Assembly: GCA_031431195.1 (NCBI GenBank)
Contig: JANPCU010000217.1
Span: forward strand, 1 to 20,549
Source of the DNA: TH-plancto1 sp031431195
Lineage (GTDB): Bacteria; Planctomycetota; Planctomycetia; Planctomycetales; Planctomycetaceae
Direction of reading: 5' to 3'
Length of the DNA: 20,549 nt
Below, in pieces: positions 1 to 6,720 of this stretch. The first letter of the stretch is position 1, and every line of letters begins with the position of its first letter. Under the pieces are notes generated by a model, which worked only from the letters and a program-made list of their open reading frames with translations, was not told the origin of the DNA and did no database searches. A program made the translations under genes and the position numbers.

Positions 1-1
1 C

Positions 2-976
2 CGTCCCAGCGAGATGGTGCAGCTGCTCAACTCCACGCCGCTGGGCGAGGTGACGAGCGAGCGGCAGCTGTATCGCGACCGCCAGCGCGCGGGATTCCGC
101 ATCGGCGACGGCAAGCATCTCGACCTGGTGCGGTACGTGGCGTGGCTGGCGTGGGAACGACACAACCCGAAGCCCGCGCAGCCGCCCGAGTCGTATGCGC
201 AGCACAAGGACCGCACCGCGCGGCGAGGGGCGGACCTCTCGGCCAGCGGTCGCGATATTGGAGAGCTGCCGCGTGTCGAGGTCATTGAACGGCGTGCCAA
301 AGCAGCGGTGAACTTCCAGTACTTCTGCGAGGCGTACTTCCCGCAGTCATTCCACCTGGAGTGGTCGGAGGACCATCTGAAGGTCTTGCGAAAGATCGAG
401 CAGGCCGTGCTGCACGGCGGCCTGTTCGCGATGGCCATGCCCCGTGGTTCGGGCAAGACGACAATCTGCGAGTGCGCGTGCATCTGGGCGGTGCTGAATG
501 GCCATCGCGAGTTCGTCTGCCTGATCGGGTCGGATGAGGGGCATGCGATGGACATGCTGGAGTCGATCAAGACCGAGCTGGACGCCAACGACCTGCTGCT
601 GGCCGACTACCCGGAGATCTGCCATCCGATTCAGGCTCTGGATGGGATCGCCAACCGCTGCAACGGCCAGCTGTACCAGGGGGAACGCACGCACATCGGC
701 TGGACTGCCAAGCACATCGTGCTGCCGACGATCATCCCGAAAGGCTGGGACGCCGACGGGGCGCTGGCTCCGTTCGTCCGCGAGGACGGAAGATCACGCG
801 GCAGTGGAGCGATCATCAAGGTGGCCGGGATCACGGGCCGCATTCGCGGGATGAAGTTCAAACGCCCGGATGGCAAGAGCGTCCGACCGGGCCTTGTGGT
901 GCTGGAAAGGCACTTCACCCGTGTGGAGAAGATCAGCTTCACATGGCACTACGGCAAGGTCTGGCAGATGCCGTAG
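2..976 (+). CDS. Phage-type terminase large subunit, ATPase part only (truncated)
   Basis: The frame is open to the window's left edge, so the true start is probably upstream; the first ATG is at 14. The terminase large subunit is the motor that packages phage DNA into capsids and normally has an N-terminal ATPase and a C-terminal nuclease. Counting from the ATG, a Walker A motif PRGSGKTT lies at residues 143-150, and a stretch reading GITGRIRGMKFKRPDG leads into the hydrophobic strand GLVVL, which in this family should continue into the Walker B acidic pair (typically DDPQ). Here it runs into ERHFTRVEK and stops about 24 residues later. The Walker B acids, the coupling motif and the whole nuclease domain are missing, and I see no remainder elsewhere in the window. 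At about 320 aa it is clearly shorter than complete terminases (roughly 450-600 aa). It is presumably inactive. The family call is from motif memory and is fairly secure. Confidence 0.75.
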   Translation, partial: RPSEMVQLLNSTPLGEVTSERQLYRDRQRAGFRIGDGKHLDLVRYVAWLAWERHNPKPAQPPESYAQHKDRTARRGADLSASGRDIGELPRVEVIERRAKAAVNFQYFCEAYFPQSFHLEWSEDHLKVLRKIEQAVLHGGLFAMAMPRGSGKTTICECACIWAVLNGHREFVCLIGSDEGHAMDMLESIKTELDANDLLLADYPEICHPIQALDGIANRCNGQLYQGERTHIGWTAKHIVLPTIIPKGWDADGALAPFVREDGRSRGSGAIIKVAGITGRIRGMKFKRPDGKSVRPGLVVLERHFTRVEKISFTWHYGKVWQMP

Positions 977-1156
977 GTGTCGCGGGTTACGCCCAAAGGC
1001 CCCGTGTCTTCGCGTACGGGGCCACGGGCTGCGGAGTGGTCTGGTCGGCCAACCGCTTCGACCGGACGGCCCTGACGCGAAGCCGGGCGATTGCGGCGAA
1101 GGCTCAAGTATTTTGAGGTTTCTCAGAATTCCGTGTCGCCAAATCGGTCAGATTAT
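977..1156. other. Short gap with no supported gene
   Basis: Between the truncated terminase and the repeat array I see no recognisable gene. One frame stays open from about 943 to 1115 (about 57 codons, ending at a TGA), but it has no ribosome binding site and no family resemblance I can name. It could be the scrambled tail of the deleted terminase region. Confidence 0.4.
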
Positions 1157-1771
1157 GGAAAGCCTAATAGTAGGGGGACTCGTCTTCGCAGTTCCGATCC
1201 GGCGATCGTCGATGCGACAATTTCAGGAATCTTGCTGGATTTCTTAGCCACCCCCCGTCCCTCGTTGGTAGCTCCATAATAGGGGGACTGCGAAACGCAA
1301 TCTTCGAACGCGGGTTCGAGGAGGAAGCGTTCGCATGTTACGGAAATTTCGGAATCTTTCCAAAAGACGCCGCCCACTTGAGGCTGGACCGGAAAGCCTA
1401 ACAGTAGGGGGACTCGTTTTCGTCGTGCATGAACCACGCTCCACTCAGCCACGATGGCCCCAATCTGGGATTTCGCCGATGGAACAACTTCGAGAATCTC
1501 CTCGGATTTTTCCGACACCCCCCACCCCACGCCGGTAGCTCCATAATAGGGGACTTCGAAATGCACTGGTCGAAGCCGTCGTCAGGACGCGGTGGCCATC
1601 GATTTCGGAAATCTTTCCGGATTTCTTGGCCACCCCCCACCTCTCGCCGGTAGCTCCATAATAGAGGGACATCGAAATGCACTCGCCCAGGCAGGAACCG
1701 TCATCGGCATCATTTCTCAAAAAACCTCCGCCGCCCTCCGTCGAAAATCGGTAGATCAATAATAGGGGGAC
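1157..1771 (+). repeat. Array of about six imperfect direct repeats, 101-143 bp apart
   Basis: A conserved core (consensus near CCATAATAGGGGGACT) recurs in one orientation at 1157-1180, 1267-1289, 1391-1414, 1534-1555, 1649-1670 and 1750-1771. There are two flavours. The cores at 1157 and 1391 begin GGAAAGCCTAA; the others begin GGTAGCTCCATAAT (1750: GGTAGATCAATAAT). Most units also share a second block just upstream of the core, resembling GGATTTCTTGGCCACCCCCC, so the full unit is about 110 bp with a variable middle. The C-run before each core can pair with the G-run inside it, for example GTCCC with GGGAC at the 1267 copy, giving a stem around GGTAGCTCC. The array sits just upstream of the primase-helicase operon. 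Possible roles are iterons of a replication origin, regulatory RNA elements or protein-binding sites. Copy number and positions are read directly; the role is inference. Confidence 0.8.
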
Positions 1772-1801
1772 ACGACAATGACATTCGCTCGTTCCCGGTA
1801 G
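1561..1801 (+). other. Three consecutive micro-ORFs framed by the repeat cores
   Basis: After each of the last three repeat cores a G-rich, Shine-Dalgarno-like stretch (GGGGAC, GAGGGAC, GGGGGAC) is followed 7-8 bases later by an ATG: 1561-1653 (30 aa), 1677-1754 (25 aa) and 1778-1801 (7 aa). Each ends in CGG-TAG. In the first two cases that stop is the TAG of the next repeat's GGTAG; the third ends in a matching CGGTAGCTC that is not followed by a full core. The peptides are Pro/Arg/Ser-rich (one ends WPPPTSRR, another contains KKPPPPSVENR). The shared ending follows from the DNA repeat, so this may be coincidence rather than coding. No known family is recognised. Confidence 0.25.
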
Positions 1802-1886
1802 CTCATTTCCCGGTATCCACCAACACACATCGGCCCAGGCCCCGTCGTGCCCGGCCCCAACTTCGTTCCCTTCGGAGGAACCTGAT

Positions 1887-2093
1887 TTGACTTCATCCAC
1901 CTCGGAACCTGCCGGACCCACTGCGTCGGATGACGCCGCAGTTCGCGTCGGCAAGTTCCTGTTCACCATTGCTCAATCTGACAAACCGCCCAGTGACGAC
2001 GTTCGTGTCCGTGCGCTGACAGCTTGGCTGCGAGCGACTTGGGAAGCTGACCAACGAGAGGAGGCCCGCGTTGACGTATGCATTACCGCCTGA
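1887..2093 (+). CDS. Small hypothetical protein, first gene of the primase operon
   Basis: This is a 68-aa protein that I do not recognise. The start is a TTG at 1887, six bases after a strong GGAGGAA (1874-1880), which is better than any other start here. The sequence is Ser/Thr/Asp-rich at the N-terminus, followed by a probably helical stretch (VGKFLFTIAQSDKPPSDDVR, then LTAWLRATWEADQREEA). There is no signal peptide and no membrane segment. Its last 23 bases overlap the start of the primase-helicase, which suggests translational coupling and a shared transcript. A small replication or regulatory accessory protein is conceivable from position alone, but no function can be read from the sequence. 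Confidence 0.6.
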   Translation: MTSSTSEPAGPTASDDAAVRVGKFLFTIAQSDKPPSDDVRVRALTAWLRATWEADQREEARVDVCITA

Positions 2094-4377
2094 TCGAATC
2101 TCATTACTCGACTGGTTGCTCCCACACTGCGAAGCGGAGACGGCCAGTCTGCTGTATACGAAGGGGGCTGCGGACGGCCCCGGCTGGGTGAACGGAGCGG
2201 ACGATGTGATCCGTGCCGTCACTGGGTTCCGGGCTGGCACACTGACATGCGAAGAGTTCGCTTCGATCACGCAAGATGGCAGACGCTACTCGATCGCCGG
2301 GGCCACGCGCCTGGGGCTGGTTCCGCATCGCGATGGTCGAGTGAGTCGGTTCTGCTGCGACTTCGATGACCATGCAGGCGATGGCGGAAACGTACATCTC
2401 GCAGCGGCCATCGATCGCTTCCTCGGAGCGGAGTCGATCCAGTTCACCAGCAAGAGCGGTCGGGGGCTGCACTGTTACTATGCGTTGGCGGAGTCCGTCC
2501 CCGTGGAGCAGTTCGTGGCCTGGGCCAAAGCCTGGGGCTTCAATCGTCGAGGGGATATCGAGTGCTTTCCCAAGTCGGCCAAGCGGACCCAGGTCTGGCT
2601 GCCGAACGATCCGAACGAAGAGGGCGGCGATCTCTGGCGAAGCGGCACGTTCGAGTCCTGCCTGATCCACGAGCTTCCCGCTGAGCCATCGCGGCGGTTG
2701 AATCAGACCACACTCAACTTCCTGCGGGGCTTCGTCGCGCCCGGTTGGCGGAACGATGAACTCAATCGGGCGGCCTATCAGTGCGCCAAGCAGCGGATCA
2801 GTGAAACCGAATCCCGCACGCTCTGCGAACGCGGAGCAGAGCTGTGTGGCCTGAAGGAGGAGAAGCCGGACGAAACACGGGCCACGTTCTCCAGTGGGTA
2901 TCGGGCCGGAGCCGAAGAGGTTCGGCAGCGACAACCCAAGATCACGGACGACCGTCTGGCCGCTCCCGATCTGCTACGTGGACTGGGCTGCACGGATTAT
3001 GGCAACGCCCAGCGGCTGGTCCGTCGACATGGGGCGAACCTGCGGCATTGCTACGATTTCAACCAGTGGCTCGGCTGGACCGGCACGCACTGGTCGTTCG
3101 AGCCCGCCGTGGCGGAACAGCTCGCCAAAGACACCGTGCTGAGCATCTACGCCGAAGTCGGAAAACTGGTCGATGCTAAGGAGCGGGAACTGCTGCACCA
3201 TCACGCGGTGGTGTCGGAAGCCGCCTCGCGGATTGGTGCGATGCTGGCCCTGGCCCGCAGTGAACCTCACATCCCGATCCGGCCCGATGGCCTGGACCGC
3301 GACGTGTGGCAGCTCAACTGCGCCAATGGCACGATTGATTTGCGTACGGGCATGATTGGTCCGCATCGCCGCGAGGACTTGATCACACGCTGTCTGGCGG
3401 TGTCGCATGTTCCGGGTGCGGACTGTCCTCGCTGGCGAGCGTTCCTGCGGAGGATCATGGATGACAACGCCGATCTGGTCAGCTTCGTGCAGCGAGCGGT
3501 CGGCTACACCTTGACGGGGTCGACCGCCGAGCGCTGCATGTTCATCCTGCACGGAGGTGGCAAGAACGGGAAGACCGTGTTCCTGGAGGGACTGCGGCTT
3601 CTACTGGGCGACGGCTACACGGCCCGCACGCCGACCCAGACGCTGCTGGCCAAACGCGGCGAGACGATTCCCAACGACCTCGCACGGCTGCGTGGCGTCC
3701 GGCTGGTGACGGCCAGCGAGACCGGCGACGGCAACCGCCTGGATGAAGCCCTCGTCAAAGACATTACCGGTGGCGATCGTGTCGTGGCGCGGTTCATGCG
3801 AGGGGAATGGTTCGAGTTCACGCCGCACTTCAAGATCTTCTTGAGCACGAACTATCGACCGCGCATCTCGGGGACCGACGATGCCATCTGGGATCGTCTA
3901 CGTCTGGTGCCCTTCCTGATCCGTATCCCGGATGCCGAGCGCCAACCGATGGATGACCTGCTCGCCGCCTTCCAGGCCGAACTACCTGGCATCCTGAACT
4001 GGGCGATTCAAGGCTGCCTGGATTGGCAGCAACTCGGACTGGGCGAGCCACCCGAGGTCCGCATGGCCACAGCCGACTACCGGGATGAGATGGACACGCT
4101 CGGTGAGTTCCTGGCCGACTGCTGCGTCCTCCGTCGCGACTCCCGCGTTCCCAGCCAGCACCTGTACGACGAGTACAAACGCTGGGCCAGCGAGTCCGGC
4201 GAGCGTGTGCAGTCGCACAAACGGTTCTCGCAATGGATGGAACACCGAGGCCAGCAATCCGGCTTCCGCAAGCAGCACACGCGTGAAGGCAAGGTCTGGC
4301 AAGGTCTCGCTCTGGCCTACGCGTTCGCCAATGAGGCCGGTTCAGGCAGCCAAGAGTGTGACGGATCGAATTTTTGA
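2071..4377 (+). CDS. Bifunctional AEP primase / SF3 helicase (phage P4 / D5-type replication protein)
   Basis: A 768-aa cytosolic replication protein that should prime and unwind DNA at an element's origin. Start TTG 2071 follows GAGAGGAGG (2055-2063). The N-terminal part looks like an archaeo-eukaryotic primase: acidic metal-binding pair CCDFDD (D97, D99), then SKSGRGLHCY (H134) and DIECFP. Around residues 411-425 the D5-type signature NCANGTIDLRTG appears. The SF3 helicase follows: Walker A GGGKNGKT at 495-502, Walker B-like TASE (E550), sensor STNY (N594) and arginine-finger region DRLRL (R609/R611). A C-terminal segment (QHLYDEYKRWASESG) resembles the winged-helix DNA-binding tail of this family. 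All key residues are present and the length is normal, so it is probably functional. It is flanked by a repeat array upstream and inverted repeats downstream, as expected for a replication module of a phage satellite, plasmid or integrative element. Confidence 0.9.
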   Translation: MTYALPPDRISLLDWLLPHCEAETASLLYTKGAADGPGWVNGADDVIRAVTGFRAGTLTCEEFASITQDGRRYSIAGATRLGLVPHRDGRVSRFCCDFDDHAGDGGNVHLAAAIDRFLGAESIQFTSKSGRGLHCYYALAESVPVEQFVAWAKAWGFNRRGDIECFPKSAKRTQVWLPNDPNEEGGDLWRSGTFESCLIHELPAEPSRRLNQTTLNFLRGFVAPGWRNDELNRAAYQCAKQRISETESRTLCERGAELCGLKEEKPDETRATFSSGYRAGAEEVRQRQPKITDDRLAAPDLLRGLGCTDYGNAQRLVRRHGANLRHCYDFNQWLGWTGTHWSFEPAVAEQLAKDTVLSIYAEVGKLVDAKERELLHHHAVVSEAASRIGAMLALARSEPHIPIRPDGLDRDVWQLNCANGTIDLRTGMIGPHRREDLITRCLAVSHVPGADCPRWRAFLRRIMDDNADLVSFVQRAVGYTLTGSTAERCMFILHGGGKNGKTVFLEGLRLLLGDGYTARTPTQTLLAKRGETIPNDLARLRGVRLVTASETGDGNRLDEALVKDITGGDRVVARFMRGEWFEFTPHFKIFLSTNYRPRISGTDDAIWDRLRLVPFLIRIPDAERQPMDDLLAAFQAELPGILNWAIQGCLDWQQLGLGEPPEVRMATADYRDEMDTLGEFLADCCVLRRDSRVPSQHLYDEYKRWASESGERVQSHKRFSQWMEHRGQQSGFRKQHTREGKVWQGLALAYAFANEAGSGSQECDGSNF

Positions 4378-4386
4378 TCCGTCACA
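4357..4386. repeat. Perfect 11-bp inverted repeat spanning the primase stop codon
   Basis: TGTGACGGATC (4357-4367) and GATCCGTCACA (4376-4386) are exact reverse complements with an 8-base loop, and the TGA stop (4375-4377) falls at the loop/right-arm edge. No T-run follows the right arm, so a standard terminator is unlikely. It shares the GTGACGG word with the larger repeat downstream, so it may be a binding site of the same protein. Confidence 0.75.
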
Positions 4387-4483
4387 TCCGTCACCATTCA
4401 CAGCCGTGAACAGGAGGTCCACCCGCTCAACATCCGTCACATGTGTCACTGGGGTCACGCAGAGTCACCCAGGAGAGGCAAAA

Positions 4484-4638
4484 GTGTGACGGATGACGGG
4501 TGGTGACGGCTAATTCCTGATGATCGGTTAAAGTGAAAAATTTCCGTATATGAAGAGAAGAACACACATCATCTCACAAAATAACGCGATTTATGGCGTC
4601 ATGGGAAAACAGCCGTCACCTGCCGTCATCCGTCACAC
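4484..4638. repeat. 28-bp inverted repeat (26/28) around an AT-rich core; GTGACGG word cluster
   Basis: The arms at 4484-4511 and 4611-4638 match as reverse complements at 26 of 28 positions. The 99 bases between them are AT-rich (about 36% GC by hand count) in an otherwise GC-rich neighbourhood. From 4358 to 4638 the word GTGACGG or its complement CCGTCAC occurs at 4358, 4379, 4388, 4434, 4486, 4503, 4613 and 4629, with near variants between. Iterated words plus an easily melted core next to a primase-helicase gene fit a replication origin or an operator. No supported gene lies between 4378 and 4874. Confidence 0.7.
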
Positions 4639-4723
4639 GCCCCCCCCAATAGGTACTTGGAAAAACCTGGCCTCTTCCTGATACCAGAGGGAACCATGGT
4701 GGTCATAGGCAAAGTTTCTTTCC

Positions 4724-4899
4724 GTGGTCCGGTTTTTCTGCGAGATTCCCGTAACTGGTTACGGCCCCTCATGTTCCGTCGTAGATTCTGTGACAGAGAG
4801 CAACATTCGATGTCGTCCTGTGGTCCGGTTTTTCAGCGGGTTCTTCGCAACTGCTGACGGCCTCTCATGTTCCGTTGGAGATTCTGTGGCAGCGAGCAA
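4724..4899 (+). repeat. Two 80-bp direct repeats ahead of the Phd-like gene
   Basis: Copies at 4724-4803 and 4820-4899 share blocks such as GTGGTCCGGTTTTTC, CTCATGTTCCGT and AGATTCTGTG, with about 20 substitutions between them by eye. The repeat period is 96 bp. The second copy runs about 25 bases into the coding start of the Phd-like gene (TTG 4875). The reading frame is not kept across both copies because copy 2 has an in-frame TGA, so a coding origin is unlikely. It may be a duplicated promoter/operator region; Phd-type proteins often bind DNA repeats upstream of their own gene. Confidence 0.7.
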
Positions 4900-5075
4900 A
4901 TCAGGTCGGAATCTCCGAACTGCGGGACTCGCTGGGCTTCGCGGTCCGGGAGGTCGCGCTGTCGGGGACGCCGCTGGCCATCCGCCGCTACCGTCAGGCC
5001 GAAGTGATCCTCGTCCCTCTGGCCGATTGGCGTCGACTCAAGCAACTGGAACGGGAGCATTCCGAAGATGAGTGA
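4875..5075 (+). CDS. Phd/YefM-like antitoxin-type small protein
   Basis: A 66-aa protein starting at TTG 4875 with no clear ribosome binding site, so the exact start is uncertain. The pattern VGISELRDSLGFAVREVALSGTP, then IRRYRQAEVILVPLADWRRLKQLE, matches the compact Phd/YefM fold, in which an N-terminal DNA-binding part is followed by a variable toxin-binding tail. Family members usually repress their own operon and neutralise a toxin encoded just downstream. The downstream gene overlaps by 8 bp, as in toxin-antitoxin pairs, but it does not encode a recognisable Doc, YoeB, RelE or PIN toxin; instead it has a HExxH motif. The protein could therefore be a true antitoxin of an unusual pair or only a regulator. 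The fold call rests on pattern resemblance. Confidence 0.65.
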   Translation: MEILWQRANQVGISELRDSLGFAVREVALSGTPLAIRRYRQAEVILVPLADWRRLKQLEREHSEDE

Positions 5076-5781
5076 CTTCGACGCCTTGGTCGACCGCGCT
5101 CACGACCTGTGCCGAGCGATCGCCCGCCGGGACTTGGCCGACCACAAGTTGTACATCATCCGGCAGTCGGCCATCTCGGCGGAATACGGGACAGCGGACG
5201 GCTGCGAAGCCTACACCAGCCCGTGCCTCGATCTGTATCTGCGGGAGTTCATCCCCGATTGGCAAGGTCGGGGGCCATGTCTGGTCCTGAACGATCTGGC
5301 GATGCAGGCCGATGTGCATCCCGAGGACTGGGAAGGCGTCGTCCTCGGGAACACCCTCCACGAACTGGCCCACATCCTCGACCGCCCCGCGTTGTACCGC
5401 GAACGCCGGGACGCTGAGCCCAACCGCCTGAAGTTCGAAGCCCTCGTCCTGGCCGACGAGGTGGCCCAATCCCGGCCCACCGTGGCCCCCCAACTGTACA
5501 CAGGCCACGGTGCCTCGTTCATCCGGATCGCCCTGCACCTACGCCACCGGGCCCGGGAACACGGAGTCATGCTGCTGGCCAATTACCTCTGCGGTGGCCC
5601 CCGGTACGGGCTGTCACCAGCTGCCGCTTACCGAGCCGCCCTCGGCGACGAACCCACCCGGCTGGCCCACCTTACGTTCCGCGAGATCGCAGCCATCCAG
5701 CCACCAATCGAATTCACCAACCTGTGGGCGAGCGATGTCGCCGCCCACGACCATTCCTCTCTGTTTGGAGTAACGCAATGA
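5068..5781 (+). CDS. HExxH-motif protein, putative zinc metalloprotease-like
   Basis: A 237-aa, apparently cytosolic protein (no signal peptide or membrane segment). ATG 5068 has GGGAG nine bases upstream and overlaps the Phd-like gene by 8 bp. The central segment GNTLHELAHILDRP carries HELAH at residues 98-102, the zinc-binding and catalytic motif of gluzincin/metzincin-like peptidases. The segment around it (VVLGNTLHELAHIL) has the amphipathic-helix character expected of a real active site. Later acidic and His positions (FEALVLADEVAQ; HGASFIRIALHLRHRAREHG) could supply the third ligand, but I cannot say which. The C-terminal half is Ala/Leu-rich helical. No close family is recognised. Its position between a Phd-like regulator and a coiled-coil protein, all overlapping, argues for a joint function. 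Alternatives are an ImmA/IrrE-like regulator protease or a phage-derived protein of unknown role. Confidence 0.65.
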   Translation: MSDFDALVDRAHDLCRAIARRDLADHKLYIIRQSAISAEYGTADGCEAYTSPCLDLYLREFIPDWQGRGPCLVLNDLAMQADVHPEDWEGVVLGNTLHELAHILDRPALYRERRDAEPNRLKFEALVLADEVAQSRPTVAPQLYTGHGASFIRIALHLRHRAREHGVMLLANYLCGGPRYGLSPAAAYRAALGDEPTRLAHLTFREIAAIQPPIEFTNLWASDVAAHDHSSLFGVTQ

Positions 5782-6521
5782 GTCTCACGAACCTGTTCGC
5801 CAAGATCGCTGGCCGTCACCAGGAGCGCCAGCTGGCCCGCAAAGCTGACTTCAAGTCACTGGTGAAATCCGTGGCCGACGGCCAGGAACCCGACCCAGAC
5901 GAAGTCGAGGGAGTTCTGGCCGAGACCGGAAAGACGCTGGAAGATCTCCAACACTCCGTCGAGCTGTACCTGAAACGCCGCGCCCTGAGGGCCACCATCG
6001 ACCAGAAGCCCAAACTGGAGAAAGACCGCGAGCAAATCGACAAGCAGATCAGCCAGGCCAGCGATGCACTGACAGCTGCCGAGAAGAAGTACAAGGAGAC
6101 GACCGATCCCCTCCTTGGCCAGCGAGACTACATCCGCGACCAGATGCTGGAGATCGAACGAGCCAAGACCGAACTCGAACGCACCTGCGACGACCAGGAT
6201 CTGTTGAACGAACTGGCCAAAGCCGAACGCCAGCTCAATGTCCTCCACACCCGCCGAGGCGAAACCGAGTTCGCCCTCTCCGAACGCAAACGCCGGTCCA
6301 CCGACCTGAAAGAAGCCGCCGCCCGCCTGGAACACCCGCAGGAAGTGTCGAACCGCGACGAGTCCGCCGTCCGCCAGCAAGTCACCGACCTCCGCTACCG
6401 GGCAGCGAACCAGGAGAAGGTGATCGCCGAACTGGAAAAGACGCTGGCTGCGGTGGCAAATGAAATTGCGGCGACGGAGAAGGCGGTCGCGGGTCACTGG
6501 ACTCGGTTGTTGGTGCCGTAG
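5778..6521 (+). CDS. Coiled-coil protein of unknown function
   Basis: A 247-aa soluble protein. The start at ATG 5778 overlaps the previous stop codon (ATGA) and has GGAG about eight bases upstream; earlier in-frame starts would run deep into the previous gene. After an N-terminal segment (residues about 1-75, containing KSVADGQEPDPDEVEGVLAE) the sequence is highly charged and shows heptad-like spacing of hydrophobics from about 80 to 240 (EKDREQIDKQISQASDALTA; DQMLEIERAKTELERTC; EKVIAELEKTLAAVANEIAA), predicting a long coiled coil. No enzymatic motif is visible. As the third gene of the tightly overlapping operon it might scaffold or bridge the HExxH protein. It could also be a phage structural or chaperone-like protein. 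No family assignment is justified. Confidence 0.7.
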   Translation: MSLTNLFAKIAGRHQERQLARKADFKSLVKSVADGQEPDPDEVEGVLAETGKTLEDLQHSVELYLKRRALRATIDQKPKLEKDREQIDKQISQASDALTAAEKKYKETTDPLLGQRDYIRDQMLEIERAKTELERTCDDQDLLNELAKAERQLNVLHTRRGETEFALSERKRRSTDLKEAAARLEHPQEVSNRDESAVRQQVTDLRYRAANQEKVIAELEKTLAAVANEIAATEKAVAGHWTRLLVP

Positions 6522-6585
6522 GTCGAAGACACTTTTCTATGCGTCCATCCAATTACTCTGGATTTCCATGACTCGGAACAATGGT

Positions 6586-6610
6586 CGAGCGTTCACTCTG
6601 TTGACGCTCG
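6586..6610. repeat. Hairpin in the gap between the left operon and the sigma-factor operon
   Basis: CGAGCGT (6586-6592) and ACGCTCG (6604-6610) are a perfect 7-bp inverted repeat with an 11-base loop, flanked by partly complementary ATGGT/ACCAT. There is no T-run after it, so I do not call a terminator. The rest of the 6522-6720 gap holds no gene; its right end carries the GGAGGAG ribosome binding site (6706-6712) of the sigma factor. Confidence 0.45.
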
Positions 6611-6720
6611 CTCCAACAGACCATGGTTGAAGATGGACAAATTTCCGAATTCTCACGAATATCAACCCACGCTTTCGGTTCAGTGGTGCTTACTTCTTCA
6701 GCCTCGGAGGAGTTGCGAGT

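Noticed and set aside
1157..1771. Possible CRISPR array
   Set aside because: Repeats are degenerate, spacing varies from 101 to 143 bp, the spacers themselves share conserved blocks, and no cas gene is present.
1153..1969. Several overlapping leftward reading frames across the repeat array (up to about 170 codons) with repeated peptide patterns
   Set aside because: The peptide repeats only mirror the DNA repeat, change frame from unit to unit, and lack ribosome binding sites or any family resemblance.
2104..2934. Leftward open frame of 276 codons within the primase gene
   Set aside because: It is the antisense shadow of the AEP primase domain, with no motif or start signal of its own.
4657..4857. 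Rightward 66-codon frame across the first 80-bp repeat
   Set aside because: No ribosome binding site, no family, and the same frame in the second repeat copy is broken by TGA, so it is not kept as coding.
6586..6610. Rho-independent terminator for the left operon
   Set aside because: The stem is only 7 bp and is followed by CTCCAACAG with no T-run.
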